DNA from: Buxus sempervirens
Lineage: Eukaryota; Streptophyta; Magnoliopsida; Buxales; Buxaceae
NCBI GenBank assembly: GCA_947561395.2
Contig: OX387185.1
Coordinates: forward strand, 24,123,866 to 24,187,865
Direction: 5' to 3'
Length of the DNA: 64,000 nucleotides
Of this stretch, positions 1-11,888 are shown piece by piece. The position numbers and the translations under genes are program-made. The notes beneath the pieces were generated by a model. The model had not been told where the DNA came from. It did no database searches and saw only the letters and a program-made list of their open reading frames with translations. The stretch's first letter is position 1. Every line of letters starts with the position of its first letter.

Positions 1-241
1 GGGAAGGCCATTTGCATGTTTTATAGGCCAAGGTATAATGTGAATACCATATTGAATGAAGGTAATACAAGGTGGCAAGGTAAAGCCATGTTCTTTTCAT
101 GAATTTGGGGAATTTTGCAAGTATGATGTCCAAGCCCCATTCGGGGCAAGTTTTGAAGGTTAAGTTAAGGTGAACATCAAGTGGGAATGAAAAAAACCTA
201 ATCTGGTGAAAAAATGAGTCAAAAATGGCCATTTCGGCATT

Positions 242-397
242 AACCTGCAACTCAGGCCGATTAATAACATTTGCCTTCATATCCAGTATATATTACCGGA
301 TACAAAGACATATGCATGTATCCGGTCATTGTTACCAAATACAATAAGGCATATGTTTATCCGGCACTTAATATCGGATACATGCAGAAAATGAATA
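242..397. repeat. Array of 21-bp palindromes at 39-bp period (element A)
   Basis: Four units start at 242, 281, 320 and 359, exactly 39 bp apart. Each is a 21-bp imperfect palindrome of the form ATCCGG-N9-CCGGAT followed by an 18-bp spacer. Unit 1 has the core CAACTCAGG. The same array, with the same period, recurs at 42514 and in solo LTR C at 32433. In C it lies inside an LTR, which suggests the left end of this window may be LTR or leader sequence of element A. No protein-coding content is visible. Confidence 0.8.
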
Positions 398-514
398 AAT
401 TGGCTTTTTCAACCCGAATTTTCAAAATAAAATGCCTAAACAATGTGGATAATCCTTAGGCACCCCAAAGAAAATATAAAAATGTCCAAAAAAATAAAAA
501 TAAAAATAAAAATA

Positions 515-1290
515 AATGCATATTCCTTGGTTGGTCTTCTTTTTACCAATCAAATCAAAAAAAAAATGGGACCTCTGGAAGCCCTAGAATATTCCATGAA
601 CCCTTGGTTGGTCTTCTTTTTACCAATCAAGTCAAAAAAAATGGGACCTTTGGAAGCCCTAAAATATTCCATAAAAAAACCCTTGGTTGGTCTTCTTTTT
701 ACCAATCAAGTCAAAAAATTGTAGGACCTCTGGAAGCCCTAAAATATTCCATGAACCCTTGGTTGGTCTTCTTTTTACCAATCAAGTAAAAAAAATGGGA
801 CCTTTGGAAGCCCTAAAATATTCCATAAAAAAAACCCTTGGTTGGTCTTCTTTTTACCAATCAAGTCAAAAAATTGTGGGACCTCTGGAAGCCCTAAAAT
901 ATTCCATGAACCCTTGGTTGGTCTTCTTTTTACCAATCAAGTCAAAAAAAATGGGACCTTTGGAAGCCCTAAAATATTCCATAAAAAAACCCTTGGTTGG
1001 TCTTCTTTTTACCAATCAAGTCAAAAAATTGTGGGACCTTTGGAAGCCCTAAAATATTCCATGAACCCTTGGTTGGTCTTCTTTTTACCAATCAAATCAA
1101 AAAATTGTGGGACCTCTGGAAGCCCTAGAATATTCCATGAACCCTTGGTTGGTCTCCTTTTTACCAATCAAGTCAAAAAAATGGGACCTCTAGAAGCCCT
1201 AGAATATTCCATGAACCCTTGGTTGGTCTTCTTTTTACCAATCAAATCAAAAAAATTTTGGGACCCTTGGAAGCCCTAGAATATTCCAAC
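515..1290. repeat. Tandem repeat, about ten units of about 77 bp
   Basis: Ten units start near 522, 602, 680, 756, 834, 911, 989, 1066, 1142 and 1218, each with CTTGGTTGGTCTTCTTTTTA and GGAAGCCCTA. In much of the array two variants alternate (ends ATGAACCC and ATAAAAAAACCC), so a dimer of about 155 bp may be the copied unit. The repeat sits in the untranslated leader just before gag of element A. Short ORFs across it are products of the repeat and not genes. Tandem repeats in untranslated parts of Tat/Ogre elements are known seeds of satellite DNA. Confidence 0.9.
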
Positions 1291-1499
1291 ACAAAAACAA
1301 AAAACAAAAAAAAAACAAAACAGAAAAATAAAAAAATAAAAAAAACAAATCTGGATTGGTGTTCACCTAACCTACTTGTTTACATGTATAGGGGTGTGAC
1401 TCAAGATAACTGGAAGCTAACATGTTCTGTTAATTTTTCCCCAGGTACATTTACTTGCAACCCAGTTACAATTATTTGCAACCATTGCTCCCGTGACCA

Positions 1500-3680
1500 G
1501 AGCCATGAACACTGAAGAGAACCAAGCCCAAGCCACCGTACCTACTCAGGACTTTGCTCAGCTGCAAGAGCAGGTGGCCGGTCTGGCCAAGATGCTGGGA
1601 GACCTACTGGCGGCTCAGGCCCAACAGGCTCAAGCCCAAAATCAAGCATCGACTTCTCATCAGGCACCACCACCGCAGGCCTACATGCCGCCTCCGGCTC
1701 AACCCATGCCTGAGCCCATTTCTGAACCAGTCCCTGAACCCATTCTGATCAGGGAAAATACAGCTGAATCAGAGAAAGAGCTGGAGAAAGAAAAGGCCAG
1801 AGAAGAGATGGAAAAGAAAATGCTGCTCAGAATAGAAAGGATCTAGGAAGAGCTGAAGGAAGTGAAGGGAGGAAACAGCCATGGAGGCACCACCTTCGAG
1901 AATCTGTGCATGTACCCTGACGTATGTCTACCGGCCAAGTACAAGTGCCCGGACTTCGACAAGTTCGACGGCACAGGCTGCCCCATGAGCCACTTAAAAT
2001 TATACTGCGGGGCACTATGCCAATTTGGCCGGGATGACGGCATATTAATCCAACTCTTCCAGAGGAGTTTGACCGGGTCAGCTCTTAGGTGGTTCGCTAC
2101 AGTGGACCATGGAAGGATCAGGAGGTGGAAGGACTTGGCTGACGCATTCCTGGATCAGTACAAGTTTAACTCTGAGATCGTGCCAGACCAGTACGACATG
2201 ATGAGGATGAGCAAGGGGAAAGATGAGCCGGTACGGCAGTACGCCAAGAGGTGGAGAGAGGCCGCCTCCCAGGTCAGGCCACCTATGCAAGAACCGGAGA
2301 TGATCTCCACGTTTATGGGCACACTGGGGCAGCCCTTCTACAACCATCTGGTAGGTCAGATTACCACCAACTTTGCAGCCCTGGTGCAAGTGGCGGACCG
2401 GATCGAGGAGGGGGTCAGGTCAGGAAGGCTGATAGACTACTCTACTCTGACTGGTCAGTCTGATTCCTCTGCATCCATGGCCCAGAAGAAAGGGGCTGGA
2501 TTCAAAAAGACCGGGGCCCGAAAAGAAGGGGAAGTGAATCTGGTCCAGGCTCCTCCAGCCAAGAAGCCGCTTCACGTGAATATCTCTGCACCCCAACAGG
2601 CCCAGCAGTCTTACCAAACCCCGCAGAATGTCAATTTCACCCCCTCCGTACCAGCAAACCCAAGGAGGGCTTTTACCAGGAAGGAAAGGGAGGCCTGGTT
2701 AGCAACGAGAAGGAACCGGGTTTTCACTCCTCTCCCAATATCTCTGTCCCAGTTGCTACCAACCCTACTGAAGGGGGAGTATTTGACTCTAAAAGAGCCC
2801 AACCCGAATGCCACCAGGGGAAGGAATTTTGACACATCGGTCACCTGTGACTTCCACATGGGTGCACTGGGGCATTCTACAAATGCCTGCTGGGTGTTGA
2901 AGCATGCGGTCCAGGACTTGTTGGACCAGAAGGCCTTGGTGTTTAACACTGCTGCATCAGCCCCGTCTGGGAATGATATTGGGCAGAACCCTTTGCCGTA
3001 CCATAATGGGGCAGGCCCATCCAATTCTATCACCGCCATATCCACCACCAGAAGGGCCTTTGACCCATCACAGCTCATAGCTCCAGTAGGGACCACTGTC
3101 CAGGTCCTATTTTTCCCAGAGGAGGAAGAAGAGGAGATCAACATGGTCTCACAGAAAAACAATCCTGCTACTGAGGACATAAGCTCCTCTTTAAACCGGG
3201 TCTCCTCTCTTATGGCCCAGATAAATACTGCAAGGCCCCCATTGGTCTTCAATTGCAGTCCACCCATCTATTCACCATCTAAGCCGTCCAAGGCTCCACT
3301 GGTCATCAACCTTGACCCCACCACTGCTTCCATCAATTCTTCTATCCCCACAGAATCCAAACTTCAACCCTTGGTTGTAAATGTGCAGCCAGCCCAGACT
3401 ATCCCTAAACCGGCCCATACATCCCGGTCCAAACTCCAGCCGTTGGTGGTCAACATCCCTAAATTAGCCTATTCTGAGGCCGCTGTACCATGGAATTACA
3501 GCGAGGGAATCACGGCTACGGTTCCAGTGGTTAGGAACCAGAACCAGGAGGAGGTGAACCTCATGACGAGGTCAGGGAGATGTGCAGGGGGTGAAGAGAA
3601 AGAGAAGGAGACAGAAGTAGAAAAAGAAAAAAAAGAAAATGAAGAAAAAATCATAAAAAAAGTGAATTCAATCTTGTGGA
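1500..3680 (+). CDS. gag region of element A (fossil)
   Basis: Capsid/nucleocapsid polyprotein region of a Tat-type element. The start is rich in Gln, Ala and Glu, likely a coiled coil, followed by a proline-rich stretch. The retrotransposon Gag core follows, with CPDFDKFDGTGCP and LIQLFQRSLTGSALRWF. Further on is a zinc-knuckle-like CDFHMGALGHSTNACW. The same order and motifs occur in element B at 26.5-28.7 kb. A pyrimidine-rich stretch ending CCCCAG lies about 55 bp upstream of the first Met, similar to the CCCAGGTAC just ahead of B's gag. This may be a splice acceptor, which is an inference. Broken; boundaries are approximate. Confidence 0.8.
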
Positions 3681-4890
3681 TCAGTTGAACAAGGTCGCGG
3701 CCCAGATTTCAATACTGGGCCTTTTGCTGAATTCTGAAAAGCACAGGGATGCATTGTTAAGGGTGCTACAGAGTGCACACATATCCCAGACAATCGATCC
3801 AGACCAGCTTGGCAAAATGGTTGGTCAAATCTTGTCACATAATGTGATAAGTTTCTCTGAGGGTGAGATCAGCCCAGGTGGGTGCTATCACATTGACCCT
3901 TTGCACATCACAGTGCTTTGTAAGGGCTGCATGATTGCACGGGTTTTAATTGACAACGGGTCGGCATTAAACGTTTGTCCGTTAATCACTTTTACCAAGC
4001 TTGGTCTGGACCAGTCGAGGATCAAGCAGAATAGGAGAATAGTGAGGGCTTTCGATAACTCCAAGACCCACTCCCTAGGGGAGATTGAACTGCCGGTCAC
4101 AATTGGGCCGAATATCTTTAACATCACATTTGAGGTGATGGATATACCCGCAGCCTTCAATCTGCTCCTAGGGAGGCCGTGGATACATTCGGCTAGGGCA
4201 ATACCATCCACGCTCCACCAAAGGGTGAAATATGTAAGAGGGCAAAGGGTGATAACAGTCCTAGCCGAAAACTTGGTGCCTCCCATTGTGTCACCTGACG
4301 TACCCTTGATAAATGTAGACTTAACTGTTGACAAGATTGCGTTTCAGTCATTTCAATTTGAGACAGTAAATTTCATACCTGGGGGGTGTGAGAAAAAGAA
4401 GAAAAAGGGGACCACTGCAGAAAAGATGGTGAAGAAAATGATGGAAAAATACCACTTTCACCTGGGGAAAGGCCTGGGAATCAATTTGCAGGGGATGGTA
4501 GAGCCAATCATGGCTAAGAAACTGGTTCCTAAAGTGGGACTGGGGTTTAAACCCCGAGGCTGGAGGAAGATGAAGCATGAAGAAGGAGAGGAAAGAAGCA
4601 AAGGAAAATTCCCTCATTTAAGGGAAAGTTTTCCAAAACCCTCTTACATCATCCAACTGCCTCCTCCTAGGGACCAGTCCAAACCTCCATACCACAACCT
4701 CAACCCATTTCAAAAGCCTTTTGTTTCGGCCTTGCAACCATACAACACGTCTCCAATACTGGGAGCAGTGGATAGGCCTAGGCCACAACCAGAGCAGCGG
4801 ACAGACTTCTCTGAAGATGTGGGGGCTTTCTTCGCCATGACTGAAGGCGAAAAAACTGGTAGTGACAGTGAGCTACTTTTCATTGATTGA
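3680..4890 (+). CDS. protease and G-patch-like region of element A (fossil)
   Basis: Retropepsin-type aspartic protease region. The active-site stretch reads VLIDNGSALNVCP, the usual form in Tat elements, followed by the flap-side LLLGRPWIHSARAIPSTLHQ. After it comes a G-patch-like stretch with GKGLGINLQG and VGLGFKPRG. Element B has the matching part with GEGLGKYKQG. In a live element the protease would cleave the Gag-Pol polyprotein, and G-patch segments bind nucleic acid or partners in related plant elements. Boundaries are approximate. Confidence 0.75.
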
Positions 4891-5059
4891 GCCGCAGTGA
4901 AGATTCCGGATGAGGTTATATCTGGACTGGGCCCCGTAGCAGAAAAGGGCAGTACTTTGACCTTTGATGGCATCCGACGTGGGGCTTGAGGAGCAGGCTT
5001 TCCCTATTTCCCCTGCTCCCAAAAATTTTGTATTAAACAATTGGGAGGAAACTCCCCTT

Positions 5060-6960
5060 ACCTTTGAAGCAGCGTCTGTGTGGCAAACTGACGCGGCTTC
5101 CAAAAAAAACTCCAATAGTGGAATGCCATTTCCCTGAAGGTTCTAATGGGCCTTCGTCTTCAGGGGAATTATGTTTAGAAGGCCCACAAAAAACCCAAAA
5201 AGATTTTTCTATTTTTTCTAGAAAATTTAATTTTTTCAAAAAGGTTCAAACCACTTCTGAACCATATAATCAGACCGAATTGGACCAGGTTGAATATGAC
5301 TTCGACTTCGAGCTCGACTTTGACCTCATGGGGATCGAAGAAGAGATCGAGGTCGAAGGAGAAGACGTTCCAAAAGAAATTGAATACCAATTGGAACGCC
5401 ATGAAAAGGGGGTCCAACCTAATATTGAGGAGACCATATCCATAAATCTTGGGACCGAAGAGGACCCAAAAATTGTGAAAATCGGGTCATGCTTGTCTAA
5501 TGTGCAGCGAAATGAAATGTCACGGTTTTTGGCAGATTACAAGGATGTGTTTGCTTGGTCGTATCGGGACATGCCGGGGTTGGACATTGACATGGTGGTG
5601 CACAAGTTGCCAATTTTGCCAGGGGTTAAGCCGATTAAGTAGAAGCTGAGAAGATTGAAGCCAGAATGGACCTTGAAGGTCAAGGACGAGGTGGTCAAAC
5701 AATTTCAAGCCGAATTTTTGGCAGTCTCTACGTACCCTGAGTGGCTCGCAAACATAGTGCCAGTACCAAAGAAGGACGGGAAAGTCAGAATGTGCGTGGA
5801 CTACAGAGATTTAATAAGGCAAGCCCAAAGGACGATTTTCCGCTTCCACACATAGACATCTTGGTGGACAATACTGCAGTACATAGTCTATTCTCCTTCA
5901 TGGATGGCTTCTCAGGATATAATCAGATCAAGATGGCTAAGGAAGATCAAGAAAAAACAGCATTTATCACACCTTGGGGCACATTCCACTACACAGTCAT
6001 GCCATTTGGGCTCAAGAACGCTGGGGCAACATATCAGCGGGCCATGACAGTACTATTTCATGACATGATCCACAAAGAGATGGAGGTCTACATGGACGAT
6101 ATGATTGCCAAATCATGCAAAGAGGAGGACCACTTGATCAATCTGAAGAAAGTGTTTGATCGGCTCAGGAAGTACAGTCTACGGCTTAACCCGGCTAAGT
6201 GCGTCTTTGGGGGGCTACATCAGGGAAGTTACTGGGGTTTATAGTGAGCCGAAGAGGAATTGAAATTGACCCAGCTAAAGCCAAGGCCATAATTGAAATG
6301 CCAGCACCCCGAACCGAGAAGGAGGTTCGTGGTTTTCTCGGAAGGATTCAGTACATAAGCCGGTTCATAGCGCAGCTCACGGCTATCTGTGAACCAATTT
6401 TCAAGCTTCTGAGGAAAGATAACCCGACAGTCTGGAATGAGGATTGCCAGCAGGCCTTCGATACGATCAAGGAATATTTACTAAACCCACCTGTACTAGT
6501 GCCACCAACCCCAGGAAGACCACTGATCCTGTACTTGTCAGTGTTAGAAACATCGATGGGATGTGTCTTGGGGCAGCATGATGAGACTGGTAGAAAAGAA
6601 AGGGCCATCTACTATCTGAGTAAAAAATTCACAGAATATGAAGCCAAATACTCACCATTGGAGAAGACTTGCTGTGCTCTAGTGTGGGCAACTCAGAGGC
6701 TAAGGCATTACTTCCTTAGTCACTCCACACTATTGATATCCCGGATGGACCCGCTGAAGTATTTATTTGAGAAACCGGCACTTACTGGCAGGACGGCAAA
6801 ATGGCAACTACTACTGTCCGAATTTGACCTCACGTACATCACCCAGAAGGCGATCAAGGGTCAAGCCATAGCTGATCACCTGGCTGCACATCCTCTGCCA
6901 GAATATCAACCCTTGAAGACCAACTTTCCCGATGAGGCAATCCTATACACTGAGGAGGAC
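5060..6960 (+). CDS. reverse transcriptase and RNase H region of element A (fossil)
   Basis: The region opens with an acidic linker, then the RT domain with VPVPKKDGKVRMCVDYRDL, FMDGFSGYNQIKMA, the catalytic VYMDDMIAKS and the RT end GFLGRIQYISRFIAQLT. The Ty3-type RNase H follows with GCVLGQHDETGRKERAIYYL and YSPLEKTCCALVWATQRLRH. The similarity to element B is strong through all of this, so the two belong to one lineage but not to one insertion. Broken; boundaries are approximate. Confidence 0.85.
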
Positions 6961-7400
6961 AGTGAGAGTTCTTGGCAGATGTTCTTTGATGGGGCCGCCA
7001 ACATGAATGGAAATGGAATAGGGGCAGTCTTGGTCAAACCAGATGGTTCACACATCCCGATTGCAGTAAAGCTGAGATTCCAGTGCACCAATAACATAGC
7101 AGAATATGAAGCATGCATAATTGGATTGCAAGCAGCCATGGATCATGGAGTAGAGGAACTTGACGTATACGGGGATTCGAGTCTTATCATCTTCCAAACA
7201 ACTGGTGAGTAGAAAACCAAGGATCACAAATTGATCCCCTATCACCAGTACTTGGAAGAAATAAGCACAAATTTCACTCAAATTTCCTTCAACTATATGC
7301 CAAGGGCCAAGAATCAGTTTGTGGATGCGCTAGCAACCTTGGCTTCAATGGTCAGCATACCAGAAGGAGTAGACATCAGACTACTGGAAATTGAGGTTAG
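6960..7400 (+). CDS. second, archaeal-type RNase H (aRNH) of element A (fossil)
   Basis: After the standard RNase H comes a second RNase H fold: WQMFFDGAANMNGNGIGAVL, NNIAEYEACIIGLQAA, VYGDSSLIIFQ and FVDALATLASM. The order D, E, D, D of likely catalytic acidic residues is visible. A dual RNase H of this sort is a known hallmark of the Tat lineage and separates it from Athila and the chromoviruses. Confidence 0.8.
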
Positions 7401-7429
7401 AGATGAACCAGCTTACTGTCTCGTTCTAG

Positions 7430-8629
7430 AGGGAGCACCAGAAGAAGAAGCACCGTGGTTTCAAGATATCAAAAATTTCTTGAACAATCGGAGTCTACCA
7501 GAAAATGCCACGTCTACTGAGAAGAGGACAATACAGAGGTTGGCGGGTCAGTTTCTGCTAAGTGATTGAAACTGTACATGGAGGAGTTTGTGGGCCCCAC
7601 ATGAGCGGGCACATGCTGGCAAAGAAGATTTTGAGGTTGGGCTATTACTGGACGACCATGGAGCATGATTGCTGTATACATATCAGGAGGTACCATCAAT
7701 GTCAAATCTATGCAGATAATAAGCATGCACCCCTAGGTGAGTTGCACAACATGACATCACCATGGCCTTTCTCTATGTGGGGCATAGATGTCATTGGCAT
7801 GATCTCCCCTAAGGCGTCAAACGGGCACAGATTTATCCTGGTGGCGATTGACTACTTCACTAAATGGGTAGAAGCGGCTTCATATGCGAACATCACAAGC
7901 AACCATGTTATTTAATTTTTTAAGCACAATATCATTTGTCGCTATGGACTGCCAAGTGCCATAGTATCAGACAACGCTTCAAATATTAAGAACAAGGACA
8001 TGAAGAAAATGTGTGAGCAGTTTCAGATCACCCACCATAAGTCAGCTCCGTATAGGCCAAAGATGAATGGGGCAGTGGAAGCAGCAAATAAGAATATAAA
8101 GAAAATCATTCAGAAGATGGTAGTGAGTTACAAGGATTGACATGAAATGCTGCCACTTGCTCTACATGCCTATAGAACCTCGATCCGGACCTCAACCGGG
8201 GCAACCCCATATTCCCTAGTCTATGGAATGGAAGCAGTCTTGCCAGTGGAAGTAGAAATCCCATCACTCAGAGTGCTCATGGAAGCAGAATTGGAAGAAG
8301 CTGAATGGATACAGTCAAGACATGATCAACTCAACCTGATAGAAGAAAAGCGGTTAAAAGCACAATGTCATGGCCAGTTGTACCAAAGGAGAATGGCCCG
8401 GGCCTACAATAAGAAAGTGAGACCCAGAACTTTCCAGGAAGGAAACTTAGTGCTAAAGAAAATCTTACCATTTTTGGAAGACCCTCGTGGTAAGTTCAAG
8501 CCCAATTGGGAAGGGCCTTATGTCGTCAAGAAGGTCCTATCAGGGGGTGCACTCATCTTGACAGAAATGGATGGGACAGATTTTCCTGAGCCAATTAACT
8601 CTGATGCGGTAAAAAAGTATTTTCCTTGA
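7430..8629 (+). CDS. integrase region of element A (fossil)
   Basis: An N-terminal zinc-binding part is visible as HIRRYHQCQIYADNKHAP. The catalytic core has GIDVIGMISPKASNGHRFIL and DYFTKWVEAASYAN, and the C-terminal part has PYSLVYGMEAVLPVEVEIPS and GPYVVKKVLSGGALIL. No chromodomain is seen, as expected for Tat elements. The region ends with a plain stop after VKKYFP, matching element B's end (VKLYYP). Confidence 0.8.
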
Positions 8630-9790
8630 GTGAATATTTCTAGGAAATGATCCGAGACCATTTTTCTTTATTTCCTTCAAAAATTTTAATCCTTAGTCTA
8701 GCCAAGTTGAACCAGTTCATTTCTTTGATAAACCCAAACCGGATTTACAGTCTTAAATTGGGGCAAAACAAATTGGGGCAAAGCCAATTGGGGCAAAGTA
8801 AGGAAAAGAAAAAAAAAGGCAAAGAAAAATGGCAAATGAAAGCCAAGTATGAAAAAAGATGCAAAGAATGCAATCTGGGGAAAAATCGGTAAATTTATCA
8901 TGACTGTAAGTCCGGTTGACCTATTTCCACACTTGAAAATTTTTGGGCCTTTAATACCCTTTCTTTCATAAACCAAACCTGGCCTTTGTTTCGTCCTATT
9001 TTTAAGCCCTCGGTGATCTTAGTTTGTTCATTCAAATGTCAGAGTAAGATTGGTGATGACGGAATGCAGAAGCCGGCCCTAGTGAAAATCGTAACTGGCG
9101 CTAGAGGCAATATTGGCAAAAAAAAAAGGGCAAAAAGAAAAAATAAAAAACAAAAAAAAATGAAGAAAAATCAAAGGTTGAGTTGATCATAGAGATCTGA
9201 GATTGAAACAAAGTTGGCATGAGCAAAATGGGGTCAGTTTTGGCATTTGGGGATGACTCTAAAAGGTCCTGAGATGGACGGTTCTAATCCCTCATTATTT
9301 TGTGGACTACCCTTTTCATTATTTAACCTGGTTCTAATCCCTTTAATTATAGGTGATTAAGTGCATGGACCAAATTTCAAAAAATAAAAAAAATATAAAA
9401 AGGAAAAATTATACTTTGGCCAGTGATGAGAAATCAAATACTTTTCATAAAACCTTTGTTTTTACAAGCATCTGAGCATTCTGAGGCCAATAATATAAAA
9501 TTTTTATTTTGAATTGAATACTTGGGCTTTCCACTATTGGAGTTCAATTTCGTACAAAGGTATGAAAGAAAAATGTGCAGGAAATAAAGCTAATCTCTGT
9601 CTCCTAGCCGCTCCTCAAGCTCCCGAATCCGAGCTGCTTGAGCTGCGATAACTCCAAAAGCCCCCTCTGCAGCAGGATCACTCAAGAAGGAAATGACCTC
9701 ATCTGAAAGAGTCTGCCTAATCCTCATGCTCCTAAGGTTGGCTAAAGCATCCTGATGCTTCTGCCGCAGTGCTCGGACTTCAAGACAGCG
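8630..9790. other. Post-pol spacer of element A
   Basis: AT-rich, non-coding stretch between integrase and the antisense ORF. It holds A-rich runs with AAAGGCAAAGAAAAATGGC-like text and a GATGACGGAAT motif near 9055. The latter also appears in the post-pol spacer of element B near 38410, which supports common descent. No gene is supported here. Confidence 0.6.
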
Positions 9791-11118
9791 GGCCTACCTA
9801 TGCTCTTCAAGTTGCTTCTCCATAGCCAAGCGGCGAGATACCTGCTCTGCAAGTTGCCTTTCCATGTCAAGGCCCCGTATCCTAAGCTCCTGGGCCTCTC
9901 GTACCCATATCTGCTGAAGTCTCTTGTGGGAAGCTCTCTCAGACTCCAAGATATCCTCATAAGTGGGAGCCAAAACTACGGGAGGGTCTTCAGGTAATGG
10001 AGCCTGACTCTGTATCTGCTCCTTGATCCAGAAGAGATAATCCTTCACATGGGCTTCTGAGAAGATCAGGCCACGCATGAAGCGAACATAGGACCACTCC
10101 CTCATCAACCAGGCATTCAGCTTCATGGTAGCTGGAGAAAGGGGCCCAAGATGATCCTCATACCCACTTGGGATGATAATCCCCTGGATCGCTCTGAACT
10201 GACGAAGGACCCGCAGAGGAAGATACAGCACTGCTTGTCTCAGGCCAGCTAGAATCAAAAAGTTGCGGTCACGAAAGCTAATCACTGTCTCTGCATTGGG
10301 TTGATAAGTACCAGGCCATCTCACCTGGTCATCCTGAAGTGAACCCAAGAAAGTGAACCAGCCCTGTTTGCCTCCTGGAATGTCGGGACACCCCCGGTTG
10401 CTCATCAAGATGGGGACTTTCAAGCTCGGGAAGAAGTGTCGATTGATTTCTTCAATCTGACTCAGATGATCAAGTAGCCAAAGTTGCAAAGGAGAAGAGA
10501 TATATCAGCACATTGTAAAAGAAAAAAAGCAAAAAAGAGAAAAAAGCAAAAAAGCAAGAAAAAAGCAAAAAAGAAAAAAAAGCAAAAAAGCAAGAAAAAA
10601 GCAAAAAAGAAAGCAAAAAAGCAAAGATAAAAAAAAAAATTTTACCTGCAGGATCTGGGCACATGCTAGGAAGCGTTTCGACTTCCTATTGTAGCAATCA
10701 GTCAATGCCTGATACATCCCAGCCAAAATCATAGGGGCCAACCTCTCCCTCTCCCTAACCTGGCATATCACTGAAATCAAGGCCAAGTCCACCTCATCAT
10801 CATCTCGTGGGAAAAACAGCTGGCTGACCACTATCAGGGTCAAGGCATTGAACCGGGCTTCCTTGTTCTCCCCCCTCAAAAGCTTCTCAGTCAAAAAAGA
10901 CTTAGACAAGGTCAATAGGGTGTCAGAATCTCCTAAGTCCTTCCCTATGCCCAGAAAAGTAGAAGCCTCTTTTTTGTAACTAGGCCTAAGAAGGGGATTC
11001 ACCACCTTCTCTGCAAACCTCAAGCCCAGGATGGTTTCTACCTCTTCTATGGTCGGGGTCATCTCATGGTTCCCAAAACGAAACAAGTTGAGGTCGGGAA
11101 CCCAGTGACCAATCATGG
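9790..11118 (-). CDS. Antisense DUF7745/plant-mobile-domain-like ORF, downstream part (fossil)
   Basis: Minus-strand coding similarity to the plant domain usually annotated DUF7745 (plant-mobile-domain-like); I give the number from memory. Visible blocks are MTPTIEEVETILGLRF, SKSFLTEKLL, ALTLIVVSQLFFPRDDDEVD and LRVLRQFRAIQGI, then a charged coiled-coil C-terminus (about 9800-9980). The sense ORF of element B (23.6-25.1 kb) has the matching blocks MTPTIEEFELFLRF, SKTFLAEKI and TVVVLSQLFFP. Element B inserted at its upstream edge, and its N-terminal side lies at 42.15-42.38 kb. Antisense ORFs between pol and 3' LTR are known in Tat kin such as Grande. Broken. The function of the domain is unknown to me. 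Confidence 0.7.
10500..10645. repeat. GCAAAAAAG-type low-complexity tract
   Basis: About 145 bp made of GCAAAAAAGA/AGCAAAAAAG units; on the minus strand it is a long pyrimidine run. It lies inside the antisense DUF7745-type ORF. A CTGCAG-GTAAAA junction at its upstream side looks like a splice donor, so it might be an intron, but I see no clear acceptor. Element B's sense copy lacks it. Confidence 0.7.
11114..11118. repeat. Target-site duplication of element B, left (CATGG)
   Basis: CATGG directly precedes the 5' LTR start TGTTAGCACC. The same five bases directly follow the 3' LTR end GTGCGCACA at 42146-42150. A 5-bp duplication is the norm for Ty3/gypsy integrase. Confidence 0.92.
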
Positions 11119-11679
11119 TGTTAGCACCTGATTTTTGCACCCCCAAAATAAAGAAAAATGAAAAGTCAAACTAAAAGTCAAACCTTGAGGGGGTTAAAAA
11201 TTGACTTTTTGATTCAAGTAAATTTGGCCATCAAACTTCATCTCATTGAAAAGAGCATTTCGACACGATTCTAACGCAACTGAATTTGCTAGAATCGGAG
11301 TCCAGATGAGAAAGATATGAGCTGGTCAAACTTTTGGGGAGCAAAAAGTTGACTTTTTGCTCGACCCCAATTCAGCTGCCAAACTTGACCCCAGTGGACA
11401 GGTGGTTCCGAACCGGTTCCAACGACACTAAGTTTGCTGAAATCGGACACCGGATGAAGAAGTTATGAGCAGTTGAAGTTTCAGAAAAACTGCCCATGTG
11501 GCAAAAAGGGCAGCAAAAATGGAATAAACCAATAAAATAAATAAGATAAATGTGTTTAATAATATTTTAATAAAGAGAATCTCGCTTTTTAAAAAAATAA
11601 TCGGAAAATCGAATAAGAATCTTGCAAAAAAACCAAATTGAATAAAGGTTTGAAATCCAAACATTTTAAAAACGTGCTG

Positions 11680-11865
11680 GACCGTATTTTAATTACGGGC
11701 AGGGCATGCCCGTATTTTAAATACGGGCAAGATTCCTGAAGAAAACACGCGTCACCGTACGGCGGGACACGCGTCCCGTACGGCTGATTCGCGAGATTTG
11801 CAAATGTGCGTTTTTCGCCCGTATTTGAATTACGGGCAAGGCACGCCCGTACTTCAAATATGGGC
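11680..11865. repeat. 21-bp palindrome array upstream of TATA, 5' LTR of B
   Basis: 21-bp palindromes of the form GCCCGTATTT-N-AATACGGGC start at 11680, 11708, 11817 and 11845, pairwise 28 bp apart. Between the pairs lies a CCGTACGG element. The last unit ends 14 bp before the TATA box. In the 3' LTR one extra 28-bp unit is present, so unit number varies. Confidence 0.85.
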
Positions 11866-11879
11866 ACGGAAATTTTGCC

Positions 11880-11888
11880 TATAAATAG
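11880..11888 (+). promoter_or_regulatory. TATA box of the 5' LTR of B
   Basis: TATAAATAG, followed by a C/T-rich leader, which is a typical plant retroelement promoter layout. The 3' LTR has the same box at 40499-40507. Transcription start not determined. Confidence 0.75.

Larger units (their letters stand above)
1..11118 (+). mobile_element. Ty3/gypsy Tat-lineage retrotransposon A, left part
   Basis: Part order is gag, protease, reverse transcriptase, RNase H, second (archaeal-type) RNase H and integrase on the plus strand, then an antisense ORF. Seen directly: an aspartic-protease motif (LIDNGSALN), the RT motif YMDDMIAKS, and an RNase H-like segment WQMFFDGA after the usual RNase H. Known: a second RNase H and extra ORFs downstream of pol, often antisense, mark the Tat lineage (Ogre, Grande, Retand kin). 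The 5' end lies outside the window. The right side is split by element B, and A resumes at 42146. The coding part is clearly broken, with roughly ten interruptions, so it is older than B. The exact 3' end was not found. Confidence 0.85.

Noticed and set aside
443-1279. Plus-strand ORFs with VGLLFTNQVKK repeats
   Set aside because: Frames through the 77-bp tandem repeat of element A's leader; they change frame with unit length and match no protein family.
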